A DNA stretch of 48,864 bases from contig JBBQNJ010000032.1 of the NCBI GenBank assembly GCA_038329845.1, forward strand, positions 1-48,864. The letters run 5' to 3'. The notes below the pieces were generated by a model that was not told the origin of the DNA, did no database searches, and saw only the letters and a list, made by a program, of their open reading frames with translations. A program made the translations under genes and the position numbers. Positions 8,954 to 16,924 of the stretch are shown one piece after another. This DNA comes from JBBQNJ01 sp038329845. Its GTDB lineage: Bacteria; Planctomycetota; Phycisphaerae; Tepidisphaerales; Tepidisphaeraceae. The first letter of the stretch is position 1; every line of letters starts with the position of its first letter.

Positions 8954-9703
8954 ATGGGGGATCGAATGAACCGGGTATGTCTGGGCCTGTTCGCTCATCC
9001 GGATGACGCGGAAATACTCTGCGGCGGAATCCTGACGCGGCTGAAGGGGATTGGCTGGGAGGTCCACATCGCCACGGCGACTGCCGGGGACTGCGGATCG
9101 GCGACGTTGCCGGCGGCTCGGATCGCCGCGATTCGGCGAAAGGAAGCCGCCGCCGCGGCTCGACTGATCGATGCCACCTATCACTGTCTAGGGCAGCGCG
9201 ATGTCAATGTGATCTTCACGCACGCCAGCAATCGCCGGGCGATCGATCTATTTCGCCGTATAAACCCGAGCCTGGTGTTGACTCACCCGCGTGTGGATTA
9301 CATGCTCGACCATGAGCAAACGCATCTGCTGGCGCGCAGCGCGGCGTTCGCGTACAGCATCCCCAATGCGTCCAAACTCCCGCTTTTGCCCGGCGCGAGA
9401 ATTCCATGGCTGTACTATGTAGATCCGCTCGAGGGCCGCGGCCCCGACGGGCGGATCGTCAAGCCGTCCGGCGTGATTGACATCACCGCCGTGATTGACA
9501 CCAAGCTGGCGATGCTCGCGTGCCATGCATCGCAGCGCCAGTGGCTTGCGGCGCATCACGGAATGGATGAGTATCTCCAGGCCGCCCGGCGGCACTCCGC
9601 GCGGCGCGGCAGATTGATCAAGGTGAAATATGCCGAGGCGGTATGCCAACACCTCGGCCACGCCTTCCCGAGCGACGATCTGTTGAAGAAGCTGCTGGGA
9701 TGA
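8954..9703 (+). CDS. PIG-L/LmbE family N-acetyl sugar deacetylase
   Basis: 249 residues from ATG at 8954 (GGAG 8 nt upstream); ATG at 8966 is an alternative. The AHPDDAE motif near residue 14 supplies the His and Asp zinc ligands of this family. HPRVDYMLDHEQTH near 115-128 supplies the second histidine motif. Known members remove acetyl from N-acetylglucosamine-containing substrates. It is 38 bp upstream of a NagB-like gene, so the pair looks like one amino-sugar operon: deacetylation, then a step on the freed amino sugar. The divergent FAD oxidoreductase lies 252 bp upstream across a gap in which I see no gene. Confidence 0.85.
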   Translation: MGDRMNRVCLGLFAHPDDAEILCGGILTRLKGIGWEVHIATATAGDCGSATLPAARIAAIRRKEAAAAARLIDATYHCLGQRDVNVIFTHASNRRAIDLFRRINPSLVLTHPRVDYMLDHEQTHLLARSAAFAYSIPNASKLPLLPGARIPWLYYVDPLEGRGPDGRIVKPSGVIDITAVIDTKLAMLACHASQRQWLAAHHGMDEYLQAARRHSARRGRLIKVKYAEAVCQHLGHAFPSDDLLKKLLG

Positions 9704-9741
9704 AAGTGATTCGACCAGAATATCCTTAAACACGAATTGTC

Positions 9742-10704
9742 ATGACCAATACACCCACTTTATTGAACACCCTGAAGGGTTCACTGCTCGATGGTTTTTA
9801 TCCTCGCGGCTGGGACTTGGCGCGGATGGATGGGTGTGCTGCCCTCGGCATCAAGCAGTTGTTGCGGCCGGCGAAGTTCTGGAACGATGATTTCAAGCCC
9901 GCGGCGGTGGCGGATGTAGCGGAGATGGACCGCCGTATGGGTTTGGCGATCGCCCGGGAAATCCAAGCCACGGCGGCGGCGGGACGGCCGCTGGCGTTGA
10001 TTCTGCCCGTGGGGCCGATGGGCATGTATCGGCACGTCGTCGCACGTCTTAAGGATTGCCGCAGCGGCTGCGGCCACGTGACGACGTTCAATATGGATGA
10101 ATGGTCCGACGCCAAGGGAAACACGATGCCCGGAGATTCTCCGGGAGGGTTCGAGTATGCGATGAACAAGGCGCTGTTCGGACCCTTGGGCCGACGGACC
10201 GTTCCGCCGGATCAGCGGAACTTCGCCACCCGCCGGAATCTGCCGACCTATGCCGAGAAAATCGCCTCTATTTGCAACGATGGCGGGCGACTGGTCACGG
10301 TCTACGGGATCGGCAGGGTTTGCCACATCGCGTTCTGGGAGCCGCACATGGCGGGTGAATACACACTGCCGCAATGGAAGAAACAGACCCATCGGCTGGC
10401 CATGAAGCTGCATCCGCTGACGGTCGAGCAGAATGCGATCACGAGTTTCAACAGCCGCTTCACCCTGGTGCCCGCGTTCGCCAACACGATCGGACCGGGG
10501 CTGTTCCTTCGGAGCGACTATTGCATCGGCGGCTGCGACGGCGCCTATCCCGATCGCGGAGCGCAGTGGCAAGGGATGAGCCTGTGCGTCACGCTTCAGC
10601 ACGGCCCGACGCCGTGGTTGACCAGCACCTTCATGCCGACCCTGCCCGGCGAGTTGTACTTCCTCAAATCCCTCGCCGGTCCTCTGTCGCCCGATGCGCA
10701 TTGA
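9742..10704 (+). CDS. NagB-like (glucosamine-6-phosphate isomerase family) protein lacking a catalytic Asp
   Basis: 320 residues, longer than classical NagB (about 266) because of N-terminal and C-terminal extensions. FNMDEW (Asp119) matches the conserved NMDEY region containing E. coli Asp72. YGIGRVCHIAFWEPH matches G-x-G-x-D-G-H-I-A-F-N-E-P. Here His195 and Glu200 are kept, but Val193 stands where the family has the general-base Asp141, and Cys194 replaces the Gly. The protein may therefore not catalyse the standard deamination. Context with the PIG-L gene 38 bp upstream still points to amino sugars. The C-terminal TLQHGPTPWLTSTF segment recurs in a decayed copy at 11519-11644. Confidence 0.75.
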   Translation: MTNTPTLLNTLKGSLLDGFYPRGWDLARMDGCAALGIKQLLRPAKFWNDDFKPAAVADVAEMDRRMGLAIAREIQATAAAGRPLALILPVGPMGMYRHVVARLKDCRSGCGHVTTFNMDEWSDAKGNTMPGDSPGGFEYAMNKALFGPLGRRTVPPDQRNFATRRNLPTYAEKIASICNDGGRLVTVYGIGRVCHIAFWEPHMAGEYTLPQWKKQTHRLAMKLHPLTVEQNAITSFNSRFTLVPAFANTIGPGLFLRSDYCIGGCDGAYPDRGAQWQGMSLCVTLQHGPTPWLTSTFMPTLPGELYFLKSLAGPLSPDAH

Positions 10705-10840
10705 ACGCTGTCGATGCGCTGCTTACGACCGTTTTCTGATCCTCCATTAAGCGAACCGCCGGGAAACATCGCTTGAATTTGCGATCGAAGGACCCATCGA
10801 TCGTCGGACCGGCACGATGGCAGGGCGCGCGGGCATCGCG

Positions 10841-10870
10841 TTATCATCTGCGACAGTGCGGGCGTATAAT
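10841..10870 (+). promoter_or_regulatory. Putative promoter of the DUF433 antitoxin (leaderless)
   Basis: TTATCA at 10841-10846, 18-bp spacer, TATAAT at 10865-10870, then exactly 7 nt to the ATG at 10878. No Shine-Dalgarno fits in that gap, so transcription would begin at or beside the A of ATG. Confidence 0.6.
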
Positions 10871-10877
10871 CTTTGCC

Positions 10878-11099
10878 ATGCGAAAGATCATCGTCGATCC
10901 CGATATTTGCAACGGCCAGCCCGTTATCGACGGCACGCGCATTCCTGCCGGCACCGTGCTGGAATTCCTCTCCGCTGGCGACAGCATCGAAGACGTGTTG
11001 GTCGGGTTCCCATCGCTGACGCGCGACGACGTGCTTGCTTGCCTGGCCTACTCGGCACGTTTGCTCAAACACCACTTCGACGTCGGTGCGGTGGCATGA
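10878..11099 (+). CDS. DUF433 family antitoxin
   Basis: 73 residues. IIVDPDICNGQPVIDGTRIP is the hallmark DUF433 N-terminus. The remainder, with SIEDVLVGFPSLTRDDV, is the usual winged-helix tail. I chose ATG at 10878 because the family starts here; a longer reading from 10773 adds 35 residues unlike the family. The gene overlaps the start of a DUF5615 PIN-like toxin by 4 nt (ATGA), the standard order for this toxin-antitoxin type. Its expected job is to bind and neutralise that toxin and repress the operon. The antitoxin looks intact even though the toxin carries a stop codon. Confidence 0.85.
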   Translation: MRKIIVDPDICNGQPVIDGTRIPAGTVLEFLSAGDSIEDVLVGFPSLTRDDVLACLAYSARLLKHHFDVGAVA

Positions 11100-11440
11100 A
11101 GGGGTTCTTGTTCGACGAGAACGTTCCGATGCCGCTTCGCTTTGTCCCTTCGTTGCCCGTGATTCACGCCACTTCACTGCGGTCCAGTCCGTCCGACAAG
11201 GAGTTGTGGAGCTAGGCCACGCGCAACGAGTTGGCAATCGTCAGCAAGGACACCGATTTCACGAGCCTCGTTATGCACGAGGCTCCGCCGCCGTGGGTCG
11301 TTCACCTGCGGTTCGGAAACTTGCGGAGGGCCGAGTTCCAGGCGCTTCTCGCCACCGCCTGGCCACATATCGAATTGCTCCTACCGGCGCATAAGCTCAT
11401 CCGTGTCTTCGCCGATCATATCGAATCGATTTCTGACTGA
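11096..11440 (+). pseudogene. DUF5615 PIN-like toxin interrupted by an in-frame TAG
   Basis: Read from ATG 11096, the frame gives MKGFLFDENVP, typical of DUF5615, up to KELWS. It then meets TAG at 11213-11215 (codon 40) and continues in the same frame through ATRNELAIVSKDTDF and VVHLRFGN to TGA at 11438-11440. The total of 114 residues is the normal family length. Family members usually read W-x-Y-A at this point, so the stop replaces a Tyr codon: a single TAC or TAT to TAG change. There is no frameshift. The simplest reading is a recent nonsense mutation of the toxin; readthrough is possible but has no support here. The acidic PIN residues near D7, E8 and D56 remain. Confidence 0.8.
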
Positions 11441-11518
11441 TGGATGGGTCCGAACAAGGGGGTCGAACGCACGGATGGATTTCGCGCTCGAATGGGTGAT
11501 GAAAAGGGCTTTTGATCC

Positions 11519-11644
11519 CAAGGGCTTCTGGGCCTTACGCTTCAACATGGGTCGCCGCCGTGGTTGACTAGAACCTTCCCGACTTGAAGGGGACCCGTCG
11601 AGGAGCGGTACGTGCTTCTGGCGCAAAGGCCCGTCACGTACTGA
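11519..11644 (+). pseudogene. Decayed 3' fragment of a nagB-like gene
   Basis: Translated in one frame, this stretch gives QGLLGLTLQHGSPPWLTRTF, then PT and a stop, then degraded codons with VEERYVLLAQRP. The intact NagB-like protein has QGMSLCVTLQHGPTPWLTST followed by FMPT at its C-terminus, so the match is clear over about 25 residues and fades afterwards. The DUF433/DUF5615 module lies between the intact gene and this fragment. Either a second nagB-like paralogue has decayed here, or a partial duplication accompanied arrival of the module. Confidence 0.7.
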
Positions 11645-11731
11645 ACGCCGCCGATGCGCCGATCGTCCCGTGCCTGGTAGAAAACGTGACTCGCGGTTGC
11701 CGACTCGTCTGTCGGGTGTGGCGGCATTTTG

Positions 11732-12682
11732 TTACTTCCGCAGCTCGCGTCGGTAGTAATCCACCACTTTTCCAAGGCCCTCGTGGCGCGGCACCTTGCA
11801 GGTCCAGGCGAGGATCTGGCGGGCGCGGGAGATGTCCGGCTGGCGGAGGCGCGGGTCGTAGGCGGGGCTGGGCTCAAACGCGATCTTGCTGCGGCTTTCG
11901 GGAACCAGGGCGAGAATGTCGCGGGCGAGTTGCACGATCGTTACATCCTCGGGGTTGCCGAGGTTGATCGGCTCATGGAAATCGGCTTCCATGGCGGCGG
12001 TCATCCCGGTGAGCAGGTCAGAGACGTAGCAGAGGCTGCGGGTCTGGGTCCCATCGCCGAAGATGGTGATCGGCTCGCCGCGAATCGCCTGGGCGACAAA
12101 GTTGGTGATCACCCGCCCATCGTCGATCCCCATGCGCGGGCCGTAGGTGTTGAAGATGCGGATGATCCGCGTGTCGGCGCCGCGCTCGCGGTGATAGGCC
12201 ATGGTCACGGCCTCGGCGAAGCGCTTTCCTTCCTCGTAGACGCTGCGCAGTCCGATCGGATTCACGTTGCCCCAGTACTCCTCGCGCTGCGGGTGGACCG
12301 CGGGGTCGCCGTAAATTTCGCTGGTCGAGGCGACAAGAAACCGCGCCCCGGTGGCGGCGGCGATCTCCAGCAGATTCATCGTCCCCTGGCTGTTGACGCG
12401 CAACGTCGCCACGCGATGGCGTGCATATGCCACCGGCGAGGCGGGCGAGGCCAGGTGGTAAATCCGATCGATCGGAGCGGCGATGTTCAGCGGCTGGGTG
12501 ATGTCCTGCTCGATGAACGTGAAATCGCCGCAGCCCTTCAGATGCGCGAGATTGGCCGCGCGGCCGGTGATGAAATTGTCGATCCCCAGGACCTGATGGC
12601 CTTGGCCAAGCAGAAGATCCGTCAGGTGAGACCCGAGAAATCCGGCAGCGCCGGAAATGACAATTCGCATGCGGGCACCCAT
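11732..12682 (-). CDS. UDP-glucuronate decarboxylase (UDP-xylose synthase)
   Basis: 316 residues of extended SDR type. SGAAGFLGSHL near residues 10-20 is the NAD-binding motif. ASTSEIYGDP (118-127) and Y149-E-E-G-K153 hold the catalytic Ser/Thr, Tyr and Lys. RIIRIFNTYGPRM and GDGTQTRSLCYVSDL are typical of the UXS branch. It converts UDP-glucuronate to UDP-xylose with bound NAD. ATG at 12682 has GGCGGAAG 7 nt upstream; ATG at 12670 (MRIVISG) is the alternative. GalU in this window could feed the same sugar-nucleotide route; no UDP-glucose dehydrogenase is seen. A related 4,6-dehydratase is less likely given the sequence around RSVYEEGKR. Confidence 0.85.
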   Translation of the reverse strand: MGARMRIVISGAAGFLGSHLTDLLLGQGHQVLGIDNFITGRAANLAHLKGCGDFTFIEQDITQPLNIAAPIDRIYHLASPASPVAYARHRVATLRVNSQGTMNLLEIAAATGARFLVASTSEIYGDPAVHPQREEYWGNVNPIGLRSVYEEGKRFAEAVTMAYHRERGADTRIIRIFNTYGPRMGIDDGRVITNFVAQAIRGEPITIFGDGTQTRSLCYVSDLLTGMTAAMEADFHEPINLGNPEDVTIVQLARDILALVPESRSKIAFEPSPAYDPRLRQPDISRARQILAWTCKVPRHEGLGKVVDYYRRELRK

Positions 12683-13043
12683 TGGCAAACTTCCGCCGGG
12701 GGAAAACGCGCATCGACCCTGAGGCGCGCCGGCGGATTGGCAACTTACCGCATTTACGCCGATGACACCATCGGCGGGAAAAGGGTGCGGAGGTGCGGCG
12801 GGGAAGGTCGTGCCCACGGATTTTTGCACGGGTTTTAGGAAACCAGCCATCATGGCCATTCGGCAACCGCGTTTTTCCTCTGAAAACCTGGAAGCGCGAA
12901 AACTACGGGCACACCCGCGGGGAAGGTCCGATAATGGCGCAAATCCGCGCCGCCGGAAAATTTTCCTCTCAGTTCTCGGGGCATCGCTCCGATAACTCTT
13001 TACGGGCGGGTTGTCCGCCAGACCTTTGGGAGCAGAGGTGACC
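12683..13043. other. Divergent intergenic region between uxs and a PilZ gene
   Basis: No gene seen. It holds a perfect palindrome GGAAAATTTTCC at 12955-12966 and two copies of 'ttttcctct' at about 12873 and 12961. The palindrome could be an operator or merely part of a hairpin. I found no c-di-GMP riboswitch consensus despite the downstream PilZ gene. Confidence 0.4.
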
Positions 13044-13436
13044 ATGCTGACATTGACCGAGAGCGAACTGGATCGGGATTCAAGCCTCCAAAGCGAGGAA
13101 GAGTCGTCGTGGGAACGTCGTCGCGGACTGCGAATCCGCCAGGACCGGCCGATCAAAGTGTATGAGCCGATGTCCTCGCGGTACATTCCCGGCCAGACGC
13201 GCGACATCAGCGCCACCGGGCTTCGGATCGAGCTGTCGGCCTCGGCGGCGGTGCGGGCCGGCCGGATCGTCAACGTCCACGTCGGACTCAACGGCGACGG
13301 GGCGGCGCTGGTGAATCGCCGCCATATGATCCCGGCCAAGGTGGTGTGGGTCGATCGCTCGATCGGCCGCCAAGGGCGAATCACCGCCGGCATCGAGTTC
13401 GTCGCCAGCGTCGCGGCCCACCTCGACGCGGCGTGA
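13044..13436 (+). CDS. PilZ domain protein (putative c-di-GMP receptor)
   Basis: 130 residues from ATG 13044, preceded by AGAGG. The PilZ signature is complete: an Arg-rich motif ERRRGLRIRQ at about 25-35, then TRDISATGLRIEL (D-x-S-x-x-G) at about 59-71, and the beta-barrel end GRITAGIEFV. These motifs normally bind cyclic di-GMP. There is no other domain, so it is a stand-alone adaptor. Neighbours do not reveal a target. A second PilZ protein lies at 28020-28433. Confidence 0.8.
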   Translation: MLTLTESELDRDSSLQSEEESSWERRRGLRIRQDRPIKVYEPMSSRYIPGQTRDISATGLRIELSASAAVRAGRIVNVHVGLNGDGAALVNRRHMIPAKVVWVDRSIGRQGRITAGIEFVASVAAHLDAA

Positions 13437-13477
13437 TACCCGATCCGCCGCGGGGCAGGGCCCGCCGCCGCGGTGCC

Positions 13478-13632
13478 CGAAGGGGTCGGGAGTCTTCGAG
13501 ATTGTCCGCGCCACGCGGGGTACCCGAAGGGGTCGCGGTGCCTGAAGGGGTCGGGTGCCTGAAGGGGTCGGGAGTCTTCGGGATTGTCCGGGTGCTCGGA
13601 GGAGTCGGGAGTCTCTAGAATTGTCCGCGCCG
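13478..13632. repeat. Direct copies of the 'gaaggggtcgggagtctt' repeat (family A)
   Basis: Five or six diverged copies of 'gaaggggtcgg' in the same orientation. Two have the longer ending 'gagtcttcg' and the tail 'attgtccg'. The opposite arm seen at 16677-16733, 18482-18536 and 20242-20291 is missing, so these are half-elements. Spacing is irregular. Confidence 0.8.
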
Positions 13633-13673
13633 CTCGATGGCGGGATTGTTTCGCTTGACGTATTCATACGGCG

Positions 13674-14360
13674 ATGAGCGAACCCACTCGAATCCAGCGG
13701 AGAGATCGGCGCGCTGCCACAGCTCTTCCGCTGGATCGACAACCCTCGGTCCGCGCCTTGCACGCGATCAATGTCTGCTTCGCCCGGCTTTTTCATCGGG
13801 TGGATGTGTTGTCGCCGATCCGCCTGCCGCACCGCGGGCCGGCGATCCTCGTTTGCAACCATGTCAGCTCGCTCGATCCCTCGCTGCTCCAGGCCGTCAG
13901 CCCGCGCATCATCGTCTGGATGATGGCCCGGGAGTATTATCAGATGACGGCGATGCACTGGTTCTATCGACGCATCCGCGCCATCCCGGTCGAGCGATCC
14001 GGGCGCGATATGGCCGCCACGCGCGCGGCGATGAGGGCACTGCATGAGGGGCTGATCCTCGGGGTTTTCCCCGAGGGAAAAATCGAGACCTCGAGGGACT
14101 TGCTGGCCTTTCACGACGGCGCGGCGATGATGGCCATCAAGGCCCGCGTTCCGGTCTATCCCGCGTATGTCGATGGCAGCCAGCGCGGGCGGGACATGCT
14201 GGCGGCGTGCCTGTCGGCCAATCGCGCCACCGTCGCGTTCGGACCGCAAGTGCAATTCGATCGCGCCGACAGTTCCAGGCCGACGCTCGAGCGGGCGACG
14301 GCCAAAATCCGTCTCTCGATCGAGCGCCTGCGGGCACTGACCGAGTCGGGCCGTCGGTGA
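13674..14360 (+). CDS. plsC: 1-acyl-sn-glycerol-3-phosphate acyltransferase (PlsC family)
   Basis: 228 residues. NHVSSLD near 60 is the catalytic H-x4-D motif. RSGRD and FPEGKIE (near 128) are the substrate-binding motifs, followed by VPVYPAYV. The family transfers an acyl chain from acyl-ACP or acyl-CoA to lysophosphatidate at the membrane face. It has no clear transmembrane segment, and length is usual. It converges on rpe, with only 6 bp between the stop codons. The exact acceptor (lysophosphatidate versus another lyso-lipid) is not certain. Confidence 0.8.
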   Translation: MSEPTRIQRRDRRAATALPLDRQPSVRALHAINVCFARLFHRVDVLSPIRLPHRGPAILVCNHVSSLDPSLLQAVSPRIIVWMMAREYYQMTAMHWFYRRIRAIPVERSGRDMAATRAAMRALHEGLILGVFPEGKIETSRDLLAFHDGAAMMAIKARVPVYPAYVDGSQRGRDMLAACLSANRATVAFGPQVQFDRADSSRPTLERATAKIRLSIERLRALTESGRR

Positions 14361-14366
14361 TCGACC

Positions 14367-15035
14367 TCAGGCGAGTTGTCCCCGCAATTCGGCGATGGCG
14401 GTGAAGCGATCGGGCGAATCGAAGATGGCGCTGGCGACGACGAACCAGTCCACCCCGGCGTCGCGGGCCTGGCGAATGTTGTCCGGCTTGATCCCCCCGT
14501 CGATCTCGATTCGCTGATCCGCCCGGAGCCGGCGCTTGATCCGGCGGCATTTGTCGAGCACCTCGGGCATGAACTTCTGCCCGGAAAATCCCGGCACCAC
14601 GCTCATCACCAGCACGAGGTCCACTTCGTCGAGAACCGGCTCGATTCGATCGACCGGCGTCGCCGGATTGAGCGCGATCCCCACGCGCCCGAGCTTGCCA
14701 AGCGTCCTGGCCGCGGCGATCGGGTCGGCCACCGCCTCGAAGTGAAACGTCAGCCCATTGGCGCCGGCCCGGGCCATCGCCGGGCCGTACCGCAGCGGCT
14801 CTGCGATCATCAGGTGGGCATCGAAATATGCAGGGGTGATCGGGCGAATCTTCTGAATCACTGGAGGCCCGAAGCTGAGATTCGGCGCGAAATGCCCATC
14901 GAGGATATCCAGGTGGATCATGTCGGCGCCGGCGTCGAGAACCTCGCGGATTTCGTCGCCGAGGTTGGAAAAATCGGCCGAGAGGATCGACGCAACGATC
15001 AGGGGCGTCGTGATGGTGAACGGATCGCGGATCAT
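14367..15035 (-). CDS. rpe: Ribulose-phosphate 3-epimerase
   Basis: 222 residues, standard length. IVASILSADFSNLGDE starts the TIM barrel. IHLDILDGHFAPN carries the metal-binding His and Asp, DAHLMI the next His, VMSVVPGFSGQKF the flexible loop, and IEIDGGIKPDN the second metal Asp. It interconverts ribulose-5-phosphate and xylulose-5-phosphate in the pentose phosphate pathway. It is monocistronic here. ATG at 15035 has no Shine-Dalgarno (CCTCCCAGC precedes it), but a promoter-like element ends 7 nt upstream. Confidence 0.93.
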   Translation of the reverse strand: MIRDPFTITTPLIVASILSADFSNLGDEIREVLDAGADMIHLDILDGHFAPNLSFGPPVIQKIRPITPAYFDAHLMIAEPLRYGPAMARAGANGLTFHFEAVADPIAAARTLGKLGRVGIALNPATPVDRIEPVLDEVDLVLVMSVVPGFSGQKFMPEVLDKCRRIKRRLRADQRIEIDGGIKPDNIRQARDAGVDWFVVASAIFDSPDRFTAIAELRGQLA

Positions 15036-15042
15036 GCTGGGA

Positions 15043-15070
15043 GGTTTACCAACTCATCGCGGCGTGGCAA
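15043..15070 (-). promoter_or_regulatory. Putative leaderless promoter of rpe
   Basis: On the minus strand: TTGCCA (15065-15070), 16-bp spacer, TAAACC (15043-15048), then 7 nt to ATG. The -10 match is weak (3-4 of 6), but the geometry equals that of five other genes in the window. Confidence 0.45.
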
Positions 15071-15122
15071 GCCAACCGAGAGGCGACAGCCAGATATTCC
15101 CGGCACTCAGGCTCATTGTGGG

Positions 15123-15320
15123 TGCAGGCTTCCAGAGTGCCGCCACCCCGGCCAGGCAAGATGCCTGCACCACAATTGCGCTGGCTTTCTTGTGATACAG
15201 GCTTCCAGCCCGCGGGCAACCCCGGGCGGGCAGGATGGCTGCGCCACAATTGCGCTGGCTTACCCTGTGGTGCAGGCTTCCAGCCTGCGGGCGTCCCGGT
15301 CGGGCGGGATGCATGCACGG
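15123..15320. repeat. Three tandem units of a 'caggcttccagcctgcgggc' repeat (family B)
   Basis: Units begin at about 15123, 15196 and 15271, a period of about 74 bp. Each has 'caggcttccag', then a 'caggcaagatgcctgcacc'-like arm, then 'acaattgcgctgg'. The two arms are inverted and can pair. The array fills the gap between rpe and the SDR gene and ends about 5 bp before the SDR stop. A sister array is at 33252-33393. Confidence 0.85.
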
Positions 15321-15324
15321 CAAC

Positions 15325-16107
15325 TCATTTCGAGCGGTTGAATCGTCCGGCGATGCGGGCGGCGAGGCCGCGCGGGAGAAACCGCACGCCGAATACTCCC
15401 AGGCGATTGAGCTTACCGGGGATCACGATGCGCCGGCCGTGCCGGAACCCCCGGTATCCAGCACGGGCGACGGAGGCGGCATCGGCGATGGGAACGAACC
15501 GCGAGTTGAACGCGCCCGAGCTATTCATGCGGGCGCGCTGCCCGAACCGCGTGTGCGTCGGGCCGGGGCACAGCGCCGTCACCGTCACGCCGCGATCGGA
15601 CAACTCCTCGGCCAGCGCCGCGCTGAACGACAGCACCATCGCCTTGGTCGCGTAATACACCGCCATCCACGGCCCCGGCTGGAACGCAGCCGTCGAAGCG
15701 ACATTGAGGATACCCCCGCGGGTTTCGATCAGGTCGGTGAGCAACAGGCGCGTGAGATGAACCAGCGACGTGACATTCACCGCGATCATTTCCCTGAGCA
15801 TCGCCGGGTCCATTTCCTCAAACAGCCCGACCGCCCCGAAGCCCGCGTTGTTCACCAGAACGTCCAGCCGCACGCCCCAGGCGCGAAGCTGGGCCACGAT
15901 TTCTCCCGGCACCGATGGCTCGGAAAGGTCCTTCACAAGCACGCGAGCGCTGCTGCCGCCTTGCGAGTTGATTTCGGAGGCCAATGACTCCAGCGCCTCC
16001 GCGCCGCGGGCAAGCAGAATCACGTCGTAGCCATCCCGCGCCATCAGAATCGCCAGTTCCCGCCCGATTCCGCTGGAGGCGCCGGTGATCAATGCGGTGC
16101 GCGGCAT
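15325..16107 (-). CDS. Short-chain dehydrogenase/reductase
   Basis: 260 residues. TGASSGIG (8-15) binds the cofactor, NNAG (near 88) is structural, and S plus YYATK near 155-159 is the catalytic Tyr and Lys. ALCPGPTHTRF follows. The basic residues after the glycine motif suggest NADP(H). This subgroup (YdfG/DltE-like) acts on varied small alcohols and ketones, so the substrate is not predictable. It lies 22 bp downstream of doxX on the same strand and probably shares its transcript. Confidence 0.85.
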   Translation of the reverse strand: MPRTALITGASSGIGRELAILMARDGYDVILLARGAEALESLASEINSQGGSSARVLVKDLSEPSVPGEIVAQLRAWGVRLDVLVNNAGFGAVGLFEEMDPAMLREMIAVNVTSLVHLTRLLLTDLIETRGGILNVASTAAFQPGPWMAVYYATKAMVLSFSAALAEELSDRGVTVTALCPGPTHTRFGQRARMNSSGAFNSRFVPIADAASVARAGYRGFRHGRRIVIPGKLNRLGVFGVRFLPRGLAARIAGRFNRSK

Positions 16108-16129
16108 GGTGCGACTCTCGACGATGGGG

Positions 16130-16552
16130 TTACTTGCGATCGAAGCTGTACTTGCCCGGCCCGATCAACAGGAGGCTGATGAAAATGATCCCCATTTCCA
16201 AGGCGTGGGAAGCGCCCTTCCACCCGGCCATCGGCGAATCGGCGGGCATGCTCAGATGCATCACCACCGCGGTGAACATGGTGAACGCCAGCATCAAACA
16301 GGCGGGGCGGAAGAACAACCCCAGCCCGATCAGCAGCGCCCCCAGCGACTCGGCGATCGCGGCCATCAATCCCCACGCCGTCGGCTGAAAATGGATCCCA
16401 ATATTCCCCATCGCTCCGCCCACGCCGGCCCACAGCTCCGGCCCGCCCATCAGCTTTGGGCCGCCGTGAAGCAGAATAAACGACCCCGCGATCCCCACGC
16501 GCAGCAATAGCAATCCGACATCGCGGAATCGGGTCAATCCAGTCATGATCAT
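16130..16552 (-). CDS. DoxX family membrane protein
   Basis: 140 residues with four hydrophobic helices. GLLLLRVGIAGSFILLHGGPK at the N-terminus is typical of DoxX; AIAESLGALLIGLGLFFRPA is the central pair. ATG at 16552 follows GGGAG by 7 nt. DoxX members are linked to redox or thiol stress in some bacteria, but their reaction is not settled. Together with the SDR downstream it forms a two-gene unit. Confidence 0.8.
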   Translation of the reverse strand: MIMTGLTRFRDVGLLLLRVGIAGSFILLHGGPKLMGGPELWAGVGGAMGNIGIHFQPTAWGLMAAIAESLGALLIGLGLFFRPACLMLAFTMFTAVVMHLSMPADSPMAGWKGASHALEMGIIFISLLLIGPGKYSFDRK

Positions 16553-16924
16553 GGTCGATCTCCCGGGGCAAAGTCACTCCATCGCGGACCAGACGATAGT
16601 AGAACGCATTTTAGCCCGGATCGCCATGGGATCGGTCAAGGCGATCGACCGCCACGCTCGAAGGGGTCGCCACGCTCGAAGGGGTCGGGAGTCTTCGCCG
16701 GCAATACCGCATCGAAGACTCCCGACCCCTTCGACACCACGACCCCTTCGACACCACGACCCCTTCAGCACCCCATGGAACGGAGGAATGGCGATCGAGT
16801 CGTGCGCGGGCCTTTTGGGATTCGGCCCGGTCCTTTGATGGCGGGCTGGCCATTGACGCCGAGCCTTCGCCGGAAGATCATCGCCCTCAACCCCCCCAAC
16901 CCTCATCTACACGGAGAAGCCCCG
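16553..16924. repeat. Intergenic region with a perfect 21-bp hairpin (family A)
   Basis: Left arm at 16677-16697 (starts cgaaggggtcgggag) and right arm at 16713-16733 are exact reverse complements over 21 bp with a 15-nt loop. Extra single copies of 'cgaaggggtc' lie at about 16656-16670 and of 'gaccccttc' at 16740-16770. This is the layout of a REP doublet. It sits between two divergently read genes (doxX and the sulfatase), so it is not obviously a terminator. 'TACTAT' near 16600 (minus strand) may be the doxX -10 box. Confidence 0.85.

Noticed and set aside
11213..11215. Programmed readthrough or amino-acid insertion at TAG in the toxin gene
   Set aside because: No stem-loop or other recoding signal seen; all other genes here that end in TAG or other stops behave normally, so nonsense mutation is simpler.
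11441..11518. Extension of the nagB-like remnant further upstream
   Set aside because: Translation shows no convincing similarity before QGLLGL.
12683..13043. c-di-GMP riboswitch before the PilZ gene
   Set aside because: No GEMM consensus core could be found.
13478..13632. Possible CRISPR array
   Set aside because: Repeat copies are irregularly spaced and diverged, spacers are not uniform, and no cas gene is present.
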